DNA of 46,222 nt from Bacteroidales bacterium. GTDB taxonomy: Bacteria; Bacteroidota; Bacteroidia; Bacteroidales; B18-G4. Location of the stretch: positions 1 through 46,222 of the forward strand of contig JAGYLD010000012.1 of assembly GCA_018401355.1 (NCBI GenBank), given 5' to 3'. The position numbers and the translations under genes were made by a program. Under the pieces are notes generated by a model. That model worked only from the letters and a program-made list of their open reading frames with translations, was not told the DNA's origin and did not search any database. Shown piece after piece: positions 18,750 to 28,048 of the stretch. Position 1 is the stretch's first letter; each line of letters opens with the position of its first letter.

Positions 18750-21700
18750 TATTTATACACTCCTGCCTTTTTGCTTACCAAGCTGTTAACAACAATTTTA
18801 TCAATCCATACATCCCCGTTTTCTTCGTTTGTCAACTTCACATACAATACCTCCCCCCGCAATTCTTCTCCGTTGATCAAATCCAGATTAGAAGGTATAG
18901 ATGAATTGGTTACCATATTTTTGCCCAGAGGCACATAACAAACGCCCTCCATCGTCTTTACATCAATATTCTTAACCCTGGACAACATTTCCGGATAATT
19001 TTCATTTGCCGGAACAGAGATGTCTCCGACTTCCGGTGCGTACCACTTTTTATTGCTGTATATAGCCAATGATTGAAAATTCTTTATCAGCCCTTGATTA
19101 GCATTAGCCACCAGGGATATTTCGGGATAATGTTGTGTGTCATAAAACAGTCCGTATGTATCATTTTTTTGATGTTCATATAATTGCCCCTGACAAAATG
19201 AAAACATTCGATTATTAATAGATGTGTATTTTTCCATTAACTGTGAAGGAGTTTTACGCATGTCCAATATCCCTATCCACGAATTGCCGGGTTCATCAAA
19301 TACCAGGGTGTCATAAACGATCAACTCACCCCCTCGGGTTTCCGGAAAGCCTATAAAAGTAAAATATACAAAATCATTAAAATCATCGTATCCACCCAAT
19401 ATCTTGTATGTATAGCAATCATTCAGCAAGGATTGACAAAGGTTTTTCACATATTCACGCATACCATAATGAGATATTGGAAAAGGACCATTGGGTGCAT
19501 CCCGGATGATGACCCCATTAAGAACATCTACAAAGTACTCATAGGTAGGGGTTACCACTGAGCTCTCGGGATTAATACACCCCCAGTTTGCTTTGGATTT
19601 TACAAGCGTTCCGATAACAGACCTGGTGGACGAAACAATTTGGTTATCCTTATCACTTCCATCTGCCTGGTTTAATACTGTACGTCCAATGTAAAGAGAT
19701 GAACTTTTGGAACGTTGCCGGAGTTTTAATATATCGCCGACCTCATTCATGGTAGTAATTTCCCCAAATCTACTGGGTAATACTACATAATCCTCTGGCC
19801 TTACGTCACTCAAATCATTTATTTGGGTATCCTGGATATACCTTCCGGAGAAACAAGCATTGGCAAAAAACCGCTGTCTCCGCATATTGCGATCAACAAT
19901 GTTAACACGTCCTTTCCCCCATACCTCACTATCACGAAAGTCAGAAAAACTTTCGGTTTCAGATGTGAAATATTTGGTTCCGGTAAAACGATATTTGGTA
20001 TAAATATCCCCTTTATCGTATAGATTGGTAGCTGGAACACCGCCACTCTGGGATTGATAATTCCCGCCATGCCTTCGATTGGCCGTATGCGGATCATGTA
20101 TAGGCAACTTATCCCCAAACTCAAAGAACATCATATTTTCATCGTCTGTAATTTCCCTGTGGGGACGATATACTTCTACAACAATGTGATTATAAGCATC
20201 TTGGATGTAATTTTCTTTATTAAATCTGGGCAACACCAATCGTGAAGTGGAAATATCTTTAACTTTATTTCCGTCTTCATCTGTTATATAATCATGCGAA
20301 CCCGCTGAATTGATTGCATCATCGACTTCATACCCGTAATTATGTGCGGCATCATCAAAATATTCAATATCCATAAGTTCAAAATCCAACTCTTTAGGGA
20401 AGAATACCTCATTTTCATTAGCGTTGATTGCATAATGAGAAAAACGCACCCGGTCTCCTTTTTGAAACACCCAGTATTTTTCATTAAACCCGGGGATGTT
20501 TTCCCGGGCATATTTGATTGACTCATGAATATCCAGGTAGATCTTTTCCGAATCCACAAAACCGGATTTATCATAAACCAACTGATCGGGGGTAATGGCA
20601 AATTGTAAAAATTTTGCGATTGAATTATGGGAGAGGACCATTTGGTAGTGTGTTGCTTCTTCCGGTGGTTGATGATGAATGCGACAATGGAGTATCCGTT
20701 TTATGAAGGCTTCTTGATTTGGATGTAAAGAATTAAATGAAGGACTATGTACTTTTGAATTTTCCCCTATATTGACCGCACCAATCCGTCCTGCCCGATC
20801 AAAATATTGTATACCAACATTATAAAATGTATTGGACTTAAAACCTGGATAGACCACCCATGTGGTTAACATATTATAATCAACAGCATTTATGATTGCC
20901 AAAGTTAGTTCACCCCCAAGGGGCACGGGCCAACTGTGTAGCCAATGAACAAGAATATGATTAGGTAACCAAGATGGAACGGTTACAGACCACGGACCAT
21001 CACATCCCAAAGAATCCAGTTTTTGTTGTATTTGGGTACGAAGTTTTTCTGCCATAACATTGGGGGTCCATCCGGGCCTGCAAGTAACTCCGGCATGCAA
21101 TAGAAACTCTGGCGATGTGTAATAAGGCCAACTATGGTACTCATAATGGATGTATATGTTGGCGTAATAATATGCACCCTCCACTACCTCTGCCGGCGTA
21201 AACATTTGCACCTTCCCATTCAGGCCGGCGGGACTTGCTCCTGACATTGAGTGTCTGGTTGTATAAAATGATTCGGGGGCTCCGGCTTCCAATGTTAAAG
21301 GAGAATCCAAAAATTGACTATCTATATCCACTTTAATATTATCAAACCCTTTGATATAATTAGCATCCAATAAACGGTTCTTTTCAATAAGTTCCTGACA
21401 ACGGGATATTTGGGGTATGTCATGATAATGTCTGCTCGTTTCATCCTGATCTAAAGGCTCTCCGGCAACATTGTTATAAAAGCAATAAGTAATCGTATCG
21501 TTGGATTTATAGTCAGTATTTATCGTTCCGTCTTCCTCATATTTGTATATTTTCTCAATCCTTTTCCATACTCCCGTATTCCCTTCCCGTACAGCAATTT
21601 CAATAGCCTTAACCTCAAAAGGCCCCGTATTAATATCAATGCCAACAACATTACTGGCGGTTTGATCCAGCACATATTGAGCCTCGCTCAAATAATTAAG

Positions 21701-22642
21701 ACCTTCCGGCAAAACAATATCGGATATACCAGACCATACCGAACGTTCGTTATCATCATAAATATACCGATAACGAAATTGGAAATATCTGTTTCGCACA
21801 TAGTTTATCATCATATTTCCATCATCACCAACTCCATTTGTAAAACTGAGAACACCTGGGCCTATATTAGAACCCGCTTCCCGATCAGAAAGTGCGGGAG
21901 GATATTCCGGAGGATATTTGATACGATCCAGTATCCTGCGAGTTATACCAAGGTAATGCTCATGGATATTAAATGTTCCGATATATTCGTAATAATCATT
22001 GCTTGATGCTGTTTCGGGAGGGGGAGGGAGATTAGTAGTGTACAGTATTTCGACCTTAGTACGAAAAATGTTTTTTTGATACAATAAAAATGTGTTTTCC
22101 TCAAAATCCGTAGTATCCGAATAATAGAATACCTCATGCCCACACCATCCACTTTCAGTATAATTTTGAGCCTTTAATAAATTTAATTTCCGGGGCGGGT
22201 TATAATTACTTTCCAAAAAAGGATATTCTTTAGTTTGATAATTGTCAGTCCAATAAGCCAACCCTTCCAGTAAATTGATTTTTTCAATAGGATGACTCAC
22301 CTGAAAATTCAGGTATTCATGTTCCAATATCTTTTTTACCTCACCGGTCTCCGGGTAATATCGAGCAATAACATCGCTTCCTTCTTTCTCAGAACCCAGG
22401 TAAGCCAAAAAAAACAGAATAGCATTGTTTTCCGTATCCCTCTCACACGCTACGGCATAATATGGTCCATCACCCAAAGCCGGCATATCTATTTGTACAG
22501 TGCCTTTAATATTACGTGCCCGGCCATTTTTTACAAGCATGTTTTTTATCGACCTATATTCATTGGGTTGCAATACATTATCCTCGGAATCACGATTAAT
22601 CCTTGCTTTAACAAATGTCCGTATGTCCTTCAATAATGTCAT
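18749..22642 (-). CDS. Large tail hub/tube protein
   Basis: 1297 aa, largely beta-rich. It opens with a short segment (LQPNEYRSIKNMLVKNGRAR) and a region containing NLLEGLAYWTDNYQ, a pattern I associate with large tail tube or nozzle proteins of podovirus-like phages, where repeated W-T-D elements suggest a beta-propeller or fibre-binding platform. The centre contains further beta domains (QFRYRYIYDDNERSVWSG; VEVYRPHREITDDENMMFFE). No hydrolase motif is seen. It overlaps both neighbours by 1 base, which suggests tightly coupled expression with the 197-aa and 236-aa proteins. Probably the main tail component. Confidence 0.82.
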   Translation of the reverse strand: MTLLKDIRTFVKARINRDSEDNVLQPNEYRSIKNMLVKNGRARNIKGTVQIDMPALGDGPYYAVACERDTENNAILFFLAYLGSEKEGSDVIARYYPETGEVKKILEHEYLNFQVSHPIEKINLLEGLAYWTDNYQTKEYPFLESNYNPPRKLNLLKAQNYTESGWCGHEVFYYSDTTDFEENTFLLYQKNIFRTKVEILYTTNLPPPPETASSNDYYEYIGTFNIHEHYLGITRRILDRIKYPPEYPPALSDREAGSNIGPGVLSFTNGVGDDGNMMINYVRNRYFQFRYRYIYDDNERSVWSGISDIVLPEGLNYLSEAQYVLDQTASNVVGIDINTGPFEVKAIEIAVREGNTGVWKRIEKIYKYEEDGTINTDYKSNDTITYCFYNNVAGEPLDQDETSRHYHDIPQISRCQELIEKNRLLDANYIKGFDNIKVDIDSQFLDSPLTLEAGAPESFYTTRHSMSGASPAGLNGKVQMFTPAEVVEGAYYYANIYIHYEYHSWPYYTSPEFLLHAGVTCRPGWTPNVMAEKLRTQIQQKLDSLGCDGPWSVTVPSWLPNHILVHWLHSWPVPLGGELTLAIINAVDYNMLTTWVVYPGFKSNTFYNVGIQYFDRAGRIGAVNIGENSKVHSPSFNSLHPNQEAFIKRILHCRIHHQPPEEATHYQMVLSHNSIAKFLQFAITPDQLVYDKSGFVDSEKIYLDIHESIKYARENIPGFNEKYWVFQKGDRVRFSHYAINANENEVFFPKELDFELMDIEYFDDAAHNYGYEVDDAINSAGSHDYITDEDGNKVKDISTSRLVLPRFNKENYIQDAYNHIVVEVYRPHREITDDENMMFFEFGDKLPIHDPHTANRRHGGNYQSQSGGVPATNLYDKGDIYTKYRFTGTKYFTSETESFSDFRDSEVWGKGRVNIVDRNMRRQRFFANACFSGRYIQDTQINDLSDVRPEDYVVLPSRFGEITTMNEVGDILKLRQRSKSSSLYIGRTVLNQADGSDKDNQIVSSTRSVIGTLVKSKANWGCINPESSVVTPTYEYFVDVLNGVIIRDAPNGPFPISHYGMREYVKNLCQSLLNDCYTYKILGGYDDFNDFVYFTFIGFPETRGGELIVYDTLVFDEPGNSWIGILDMRKTPSQLMEKYTSINNRMFSFCQGQLYEHQKNDTYGLFYDTQHYPEISLVANANQGLIKNFQSLAIYSNKKWYAPEVGDISVPANENYPEMLSRVKNIDVKTMEGVCYVPLGKNMVTNSSIPSNLDLINGEELRGEVLYVKLTNEENGDVWIDKIVVNSLVSKKAGVYK

Positions 22643-23235
22643 TACTTAGGTTCTGTGTTTATCCTGCGATTATGAAGTCCCACAAAAGGAGTGCCTTCTA
22701 AAAGTTCCATCGTATATCCCACGAGGTTTAAAGCATACTCTTGAGGTAAAGAAATATCATCCTCCATGCTAATTTTGTCAAAAGCAACCACCAAATCCAT
22801 ATTAACTTTGGCAATATCTTCTGTCAAAAACTGGTATTCCACCCGGTTATTTCTTACCAGATATCCAATCAATCCCGTTTGAACCTTGCTTACATCCAAA
22901 TCTTTGATCAATTTAACATCCTGGGATGTTATCGGCACAAAACGCACCCCTTCTGTCTGTGTGGTATTGATATACCTTACTCCGGATGACGGATCCAATA
23001 CGTGCATAATAGCTTCTGGAAGTTCAGAGTAATAAATCCTTTTGTTCTCATCATAACTGATAGGAATTCCGGTATATGTTTTTGTATAAAAGTCCAATGC
23101 CTGTGGTTTGTCCTTGAATGTGCCTATCACTGTCTGCCATGCCACACCCATATTCATAGCAATAGTGCGATCTCCAAACCGGCCATCATTGCCCAACCGT
23201 CTTTTTACCATTTCTATCAGTTGTCTTTTTTGCAT
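22642..23235 (-). CDS. Connector-like structural protein
   Basis: 197 aa, with a helical N-terminus (RQLIEMVKRRLGNDGRFGDR) and a beta-rich remainder containing RYINTTQTEGVRFVPITSQD and a C-terminal helix. It overlaps genes on both sides by 1 base. I recognise no named family. Its place between the two paralogous proteins and the large tail protein suggests a neck or tail-ring component. Confidence 0.75.
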   Translation of the reverse strand: MQKRQLIEMVKRRLGNDGRFGDRTIAMNMGVAWQTVIGTFKDKPQALDFYTKTYTGIPISYDENKRIYYSELPEAIMHVLDPSSGVRYINTTQTEGVRFVPITSQDVKLIKDLDVSKVQTGLIGYLVRNNRVEYQFLTEDIAKVNMDLVVAFDKISMEDDISLPQEYALNLVGYTMELLEGTPFVGLHNRRINTEPK

Positions 23236-24074
23236 TACTCGCCTTTCTTTTGTTCTAACTGTGCATACTCAGCCACCATCTGATCTTGTGCCGGGATGCC
23301 AAGTTTTTCCAAAATTCGATTAATCAAATTCAGATAATATGTTTGCCTCCATTCAAATTCAACAGTCAATGAATCATATATATCTTGCACCCCCGTTAAA
23401 TCAGATGGCAGATTGGGATATGCTACATCAGTTGCAATAATTTCATCTGAATCATTATAACATCTCCATTTTGTTTCATTTTCGGACGTGTAATTTTTAA
23501 CATAATACCCCGAAGGCATGTATATCATTTGATCATTCTCATTGTTAATGCAATAATCCATATAAGGCGTAGTTGGTGCCCGCAAATATGTGACAACCAC
23601 ATTATATGTGTTATCAATAATCATAAACTGCACCTGGGGTTCATTTGCCCCTATAACCCGCCCAATAGGTTCTGTTATCAAATCATTTTTTAACACAGTG
23701 GATATTTGTCGGTTCCATTCCCGGTCTGAAACCTCGGTGACTTCCCGATAAATATTATCAGTTGCCTTAACCCCGGGTTTGGCCAGCATGGCCAGTAAAT
23801 ACTCATAATCTTCCGGCAAAGTAATTTTCCCATCAATCACTGCTTTGATAACATCTTCCTTGAAAGCAATCAAAGGAGACCCCTGGTATAAAGCATCGGC
23901 TATCCGAATACCCGAACGACTGACATAGCCCTTGAGTTTGTCCCATTCCTGTTCAAACAATTCCAGATTAACCAATGGCACAAGGGAGTTGTATTTGCCC
24001 GGTGTCATGATATTTCCCCGGATATCCTTATCCAACATTAGGTTAATAATATTATATATGTTTAAATGGTTCAT
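23235..24074 (-). CDS. Connector-like structural protein, paralogue B
   Basis: 279 aa. It is clearly related to the next gene upstream: both begin with an IYNIINLML/ILNIVNFLI helix, a short Asp/Arg stretch, a T(P/R)G(K/Q)(Y/F)N element and LVPLVNLELFE/LIRVKNLEKFT. Both later contain a beta segment ending in TYLRAPTTPYM or TYIQTPQTPEM, and a C-terminal helix with a LGI(P/S) turn (IPAQDQMVAEYAQLE here). It overlaps the 222-aa gene by 4 bases and the 197-aa gene by 1 base. Probably one ring of the neck or tail (inference). Confidence 0.78.
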   Translation of the reverse strand: MNHLNIYNIINLMLDKDIRGNIMTPGKYNSLVPLVNLELFEQEWDKLKGYVSRSGIRIADALYQGSPLIAFKEDVIKAVIDGKITLPEDYEYLLAMLAKPGVKATDNIYREVTEVSDREWNRQISTVLKNDLITEPIGRVIGANEPQVQFMIIDNTYNVVVTYLRAPTTPYMDYCINNENDQMIYMPSGYYVKNYTSENETKWRCYNDSDEIIATDVAYPNLPSDLTGVQDIYDSLTVEFEWRQTYYLNLINRILEKLGIPAQDQMVAEYAQLEQKKGE

Positions 24075-24739
24075 GCAAGATCGCTTTTTATTTTCTTAAC
24101 TTCCTCGTTTTCTGCTATATTAACCAAGTCCTCCCGTTTCATAGAGATACCCAGATCCCGGAGCAACATATCAATCAAATCCACCTGTAAATTTTCATCC
24201 CATTGCAATTCGCTTGAATTATTTGCATCATATTGATTATACCCATTGATTACTTTGATTGCCATTTCAGGCGTTTGGGGTGTTTGAATATAGGTAAATG
24301 TAGCATACCTTAAATCTTTGGGTCTGAAACGTATATAATCAGCTTTAATGTTGGCCACCGGATACTCTCTGGTAGGATATTCAATAGAAGAAGAAAGAAT
24401 GTCATCCCATTTTTCATCCTCAACCAAAGGTATTGGAGCCACTCTTAATTGTCCGTTCTTTAGGTAGCTATGGGATATAGAACGTGTCATGTAGTAGTTG
24501 TTTGGTTTTAGAGCCAAGCCATTTTGATCAATTACCATGGGCATAGTGTTGTTCTCTCCCATAACTACCGTGAACGGACGTAAGTTCCCGAAATTCTTTT
24601 GATCGACCTCATAAGTAAATTTCTCCAAATTCTTTACACGTATCAACCGGTTAAACTGCCCCCGTGTCAACACATCTCGATCGGCACGTTTCTCATTGAT
24701 AAGAAAATTCACTATATTTAATATGTCATATAAAGTCAT
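24071..24739 (-). CDS. Connector-like structural protein, paralogue A
   Basis: 222 aa, paralogous to the following 279-aa protein (see there for the shared segments). The shorter central region suggests the B copy gained an insertion. It overlaps the glycosyltransferase gene by 4 bases and paralogue B by 4 bases. No enzyme motif. A tandem pair of related ring proteins would fit two stacked neck rings with different partners. Confidence 0.78.
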   Translation of the reverse strand: MTLYDILNIVNFLINEKRADRDVLTRGQFNRLIRVKNLEKFTYEVDQKNFGNLRPFTVVMGENNTMPMVIDQNGLALKPNNYYMTRSISHSYLKNGQLRVAPIPLVEDEKWDDILSSSIEYPTREYPVANIKADYIRFRPKDLRYATFTYIQTPQTPEMAIKVINGYNQYDANNSSELQWDENLQVDLIDMLLRDLGISMKREDLVNIAENEEVKKIKSDLA

Positions 24740-26154
24740 TTGTCTGTTATTTGCTTACGAATAACTTTTTTACCCTCCCCGCCAGTCCAGTGCATAATCA
24801 ATGCCTGCGGATTATCACCCAACAACCGCAGCCAATGCCACCTTCGTTTGAGGATCGTTGGCCGTATTTTGTGAATATTCAATACAATCTGCAATATTTC
24901 CTGATCAGAACGATAGTATCCAGCGTTTCCTACCACCGCTTCTGCCCATTTGGTTACCACTTCGTTCATGTGTTCATATACCACCACACCTGAATTTACC
25001 GGATCATCCACCACGGCGAACTTGTTAGGGGCATCCTCGGCCACACCAAAACCCTTTACAGTAAACAATTCATTTAGATTGCCACGTATTTCAGCATCCA
25101 AATCAATCCATATAGTTTTTTTAAACCGGGTGCGTTGCATTGCAATAGGCTTTTTATACCACGCATCTAATTGTATATCCGACAAAGAAATAACCTCTCC
25201 ATGCGACCGGCACCATTCCAATCCCTGTTCAGACATACCAAAATCAGCGAACATCACCGGATAACGATTATGTTCATGGTAGTTATCCCACCACCATTGT
25301 AACATCCATTCCTGGTTTTTGTCACATCCGGTTATAATACCCTTCTCTTGTAAATCTATCGGGTCAGACCAATAAATATGCTTCAGGTTTTTAGAAGCCT
25401 CATTCATACGAATCTGCTTAATATGCAAATATTCTTTCTGTGGTTTTTTCCCAACCCGAACAACAGATTGTCGCAATGCTTCTTCAAGAGATAAATACTT
25501 CATATATTGATTGATCGGACTGTCCGGAGTACAACTGATTAATTCTATATCAAAACGGGATGCAAGAAAATGAACTTGTTTTAGATAGTCATTTTGCTTC
25601 TTGTACAACCGTTGATTTTTCTCTCTGAATGGTTCTGCCAAAATACGGTCATCATAATAATCCTTACTACCACCAAGGTCGCATCCAACAAAATGAATAC
25701 GCCGGGACCCCATCCAAAAAAGCATGTGTAATACCACCCCCAATGTATGGGCAAACCATACAAAAGGACTGTTTTGTTTATTGCGGGAAAACATATCCAT
25801 AATACCGGAGCGGGGTATGGATACATCGGCAAAATATGTAAAAGGATAATCACATAAAGGCATACCATCTATTTTCTCAAACATATACCCTTTGCGAAAA
25901 ACTTTATGGAATATTTCTTTGAATAAATTATCATCATAACATTCAGGCAAATCCATCCCAATCCACCAGTGAGGTTTTACTTTGGGATAAGCGGTATTGA
26001 CAGCCACATTAACCACACCACGTTGGTATATGTCCATTTGATCCACCACGTTCAATGAAGGACCCGGTAAATACAAATACACGTCTGCACCCATAGAATT
26101 GCGTGCAAAATTCGCTTGTACAATACTGTCCCCGGTGTTATAAAACAAAGCCAT
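24736..26154 (-). CDS. Two-domain protein: DUF115-like plus GT8-like glycosyltransferase
   Basis: 472 aa. The N-terminal half (about 20-190) resembles the DUF115/MptE-like Rossmann domain found with sugar transferases (LYLPGPSLN, NVAVNTAYPKVKPHWWIGMD, IHFVGCDLGGS). The C-terminal half (about 260-460) looks like a GT-A fold, GT8-type transferase: WIDLDAE supplies a DxD-like motif near residue 352, and NSGVVVY, RSDQEIL and IMHWTGGEGKK follow in the usual order. It would transfer a sugar from a nucleotide sugar; donor and acceptor are unknown. The start codon is 1 base after the stop of the collagen-like fibre gene and the end overlaps the next structural gene by 4 bases, so it is embedded in the virion operon. 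The neighbouring fibre is a plausible acceptor (inference). Confidence 0.8.
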   Translation of the reverse strand: MALFYNTGDSIVQANFARNSMGADVYLYLPGPSLNVVDQMDIYQRGVVNVAVNTAYPKVKPHWWIGMDLPECYDDNLFKEIFHKVFRKGYMFEKIDGMPLCDYPFTYFADVSIPRSGIMDMFSRNKQNSPFVWFAHTLGVVLHMLFWMGSRRIHFVGCDLGGSKDYYDDRILAEPFREKNQRLYKKQNDYLKQVHFLASRFDIELISCTPDSPINQYMKYLSLEEALRQSVVRVGKKPQKEYLHIKQIRMNEASKNLKHIYWSDPIDLQEKGIITGCDKNQEWMLQWWWDNYHEHNRYPVMFADFGMSEQGLEWCRSHGEVISLSDIQLDAWYKKPIAMQRTRFKKTIWIDLDAEIRGNLNELFTVKGFGVAEDAPNKFAVVDDPVNSGVVVYEHMNEVVTKWAEAVVGNAGYYRSDQEILQIVLNIHKIRPTILKRRWHWLRLLGDNPQALIMHWTGGEGKKVIRKQITDK

Positions 26155-26155
26155 A

Positions 26156-27910
26156 TTATTTTACTTTAATCCAATCAGTTGATCCGGTACCTTTGGCCAT
26201 CCATATTTCACTTGTTCCGCTTTTTATAAAAATATATCCTGCCATGCTTGGCGTTTCGGAGGCTCCCGTTGGAGTAGTGTCGCTTACGATAACCGGTATC
26301 TCACCTGTATCCCCCTTGATGCTTACGCCAGCATCCCCGGTATCACCTTTACTACCCGTGTCCCCGGTATCGCCCTTAAAAGAACCCCGATTGGTCCATG
26401 TGCTTCCAACCTTTTCCCATAATTCAAAAACAGTAGATCCATCGGTTTTGACATGAAAGTCTCCTGCATCACCACCAGTCGGCGTATTGGCACTTAAACT
26501 CCAGCGTATCACATCCCCGGTATCACCTTTGTCGCCCGTATCACCCTGGCCCCCCTTCATAGATCCTTTGGATACCCACGAACCAGTTTCTTTATGCCAT
26601 AATTGCCATACAGTAGACCCGTCAGTTTTTACATGAAAGTCATTATTACTTCCCCCGGAAGGTTCTGTATCAGATATAGTCCATGGTATCACATCCCCGG
26701 TATCACCTTTGTCGCCTTTACCTCCGGTATCGCCGGTATCCCCCTTGATACTGCCCATGTTTAACCATTCCCCACCGGTCTTATACCATAAGTCCCAGGA
26801 TGATGTCTGAACGTGCATATCATTGTTCTCACCTCCGGTAGGTTCCAAAGCTGTCATTGTAATATTGGAGCCACTATCCGATCCTCCGGAAGAAGATGCT
26901 TCTTCCCACGGTACTATTGGTATGGATATATCATCATTACTTTCTGAACAATCACAATCCTCTCCCTGGACAATGGTTGATATTTCACTACAATAAGCCT
27001 CGGCATTTGCCCCACAACGCATGGCCATATTATAATTCATCCAGGCACTCAAAACCTTTAACACTTTGGTTTGCATCGCCTGAGCGTTGAAATAATCATT
27101 ACTGATCTTATCCTTCCACCGCTCTATTAAATTGATCACACATTGGCGTACATTACATCCACATTGTGAATCTTTAACCTCAATGGAATCATACCCGCCA
27201 ACCTCATCATCCACAATAATCCAGTTCTCTCCGTTCCATGTATCAAGTACATATTGCAAGGTTGATGTAAGTTGTATTTGCCATACGCCTGTCCATATCC
27301 ATGCTGTTTGATCTTCACCACCACCCAGGGTTCGTACTTTTTCATCAGCTGATGCAGTAAAACTGCACCCGGCACCTTCTGGTTTAACGATCTTATGAGC
27401 CCTGGTAATGGATGAAGGTTCTACATTCACACTGGTAGTCAGACAATCCGAATAGTCAGTATTATCGGTCGAAATTAATTCAGATGTACTCAAAGAAACT
27501 TCCTGATCCAAAACAACAGTAGCCCCATCGTATTGAAAATTATATTGTTTGGTAATGGTATAAGATAGATCCGTGCCGTTGATAGATACCTTATATTCAA
27601 ACACATACGTTCCTTTTTCCACGTTGTCATCCGCATCCAAAGCCAAAGCTATCAAATCCTTACTCCATGTACCATCGCCTCCATGTATATCCGGAGAAGC
27701 AAAAGAATTGCTTCCCCACCCCGAATTCACATACAAAATTGTACCGGAAGGCGAAGTAATTTTTATTAACCCTTTTACATTGGACAGAGTAAGTCCGTAA
27801 AGAGTGTTATAATCATCGGCAATCAAATCCTCAAAAGTCAGTGTCTTTGTATCTGTGTTGAGAATAAAATTGATCGCAAAAGTAAAAATTGATTCGTTTA
27901 TAGAGGCCAT
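26156..27910 (-). CDS. Collagen-like tail fibre / appendage protein
   Basis: About 584 aa from the ATG at 27908-27910 (MASINESIF). The longer frame to a TTG at 27937 would start inside the -7 box. The first 330 residues or so are beta-rich and contain many cysteines around a CGC cluster. The C-terminal 230 residues or so contain three collagen-type Gly-X-Y blocks (GDTGDTGGKGDKGDTGD and relatives) that alternate with a module of about 59 aa built around DFHVKTDGSTV followed by LW and a W(V/T)(S/N)(K/R)G turn. Collagen-like blocks trimerise and are common in phage fibres. First gene of its unit, behind a strong promoter, followed by the glycosyltransferase. Confidence 0.88.
   Translation of the reverse strand: MASINESIFTFAINFILNTDTKTLTFEDLIADDYNTLYGLTLSNVKGLIKITSPSGTILYVNSGWGSNSFASPDIHGGDGTWSKDLIALALDADDNVEKGTYVFEYKVSINGTDLSYTITKQYNFQYDGATVVLDQEVSLSTSELISTDNTDYSDCLTTSVNVEPSSITRAHKIVKPEGAGCSFTASADEKVRTLGGGEDQTAWIWTGVWQIQLTSTLQYVLDTWNGENWIIVDDEVGGYDSIEVKDSQCGCNVRQCVINLIERWKDKISNDYFNAQAMQTKVLKVLSAWMNYNMAMRCGANAEAYCSEISTIVQGEDCDCSESNDDISIPIVPWEEASSSGGSDSGSNITMTALEPTGGENNDMHVQTSSWDLWYKTGGEWLNMGSIKGDTGDTGGKGDKGDTGDVIPWTISDTEPSGGSNNDFHVKTDGSTVWQLWHKETGSWVSKGSMKGGQGDTGDKGDTGDVIRWSLSANTPTGGDAGDFHVKTDGSTVFELWEKVGSTWTNRGSFKGDTGDTGSKGDTGDAGVSIKGDTGEIPVIVSDTTPTGASETPSMAGYIFIKSGTSEIWMAKGTGSTDWIKVK
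26235..26850 (-). repeat. Tandem collagen/beta modules within the fibre gene
   Basis: About three and a half copies of a unit of roughly 59 codons. Each has a PTGG/PSGG turn, a DFHV-type strand, a W-rich strand and a Gly-Asp-Thr collagen block. The words coding for GDTGD recur nearly unchanged, so this stretch is prone to recombination and assembly collapse. Confidence 0.8.
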
Positions 27911-27934
27911 GACAAGTTTAGTTTTTTCTTTACA

Positions 27935-27965
27935 CAAAGATACCTTGTGTAAAATGTAATTTCAA
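27935..27965 (-). promoter_or_regulatory. Class A promoter of the tail operon
   Basis: TATCTTTG, the exact Bacteroidetes -7 consensus, is at 27935-27942. TTG of the -33 element is at 27963-27965 inside AAGTTGAAAT, with a spacing of 20. It decides the start of the fibre gene at 27910, giving a short leader. Confidence 0.82.
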
Positions 27966-27980
27966 CTTACCACAAGCATA

Positions 27981-28010
27981 TAAAACCCGAGACCATTTAT
28001 GGCCCCGGGT
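27981..28010 (-). terminator. Terminator after the 388-aa gene
   Basis: Stem of 10 positions with 8 pairs (27985-27994 with 28001-28010), a 6-base loop, then TTTTAT on the minus strand. It separates the head unit from the class A promoter of the tail operon. Confidence 0.65.
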
Positions 28011-28048
28011 CCACGAAAGCAACGTAATAAGAAGAAGAAATTGAACGA

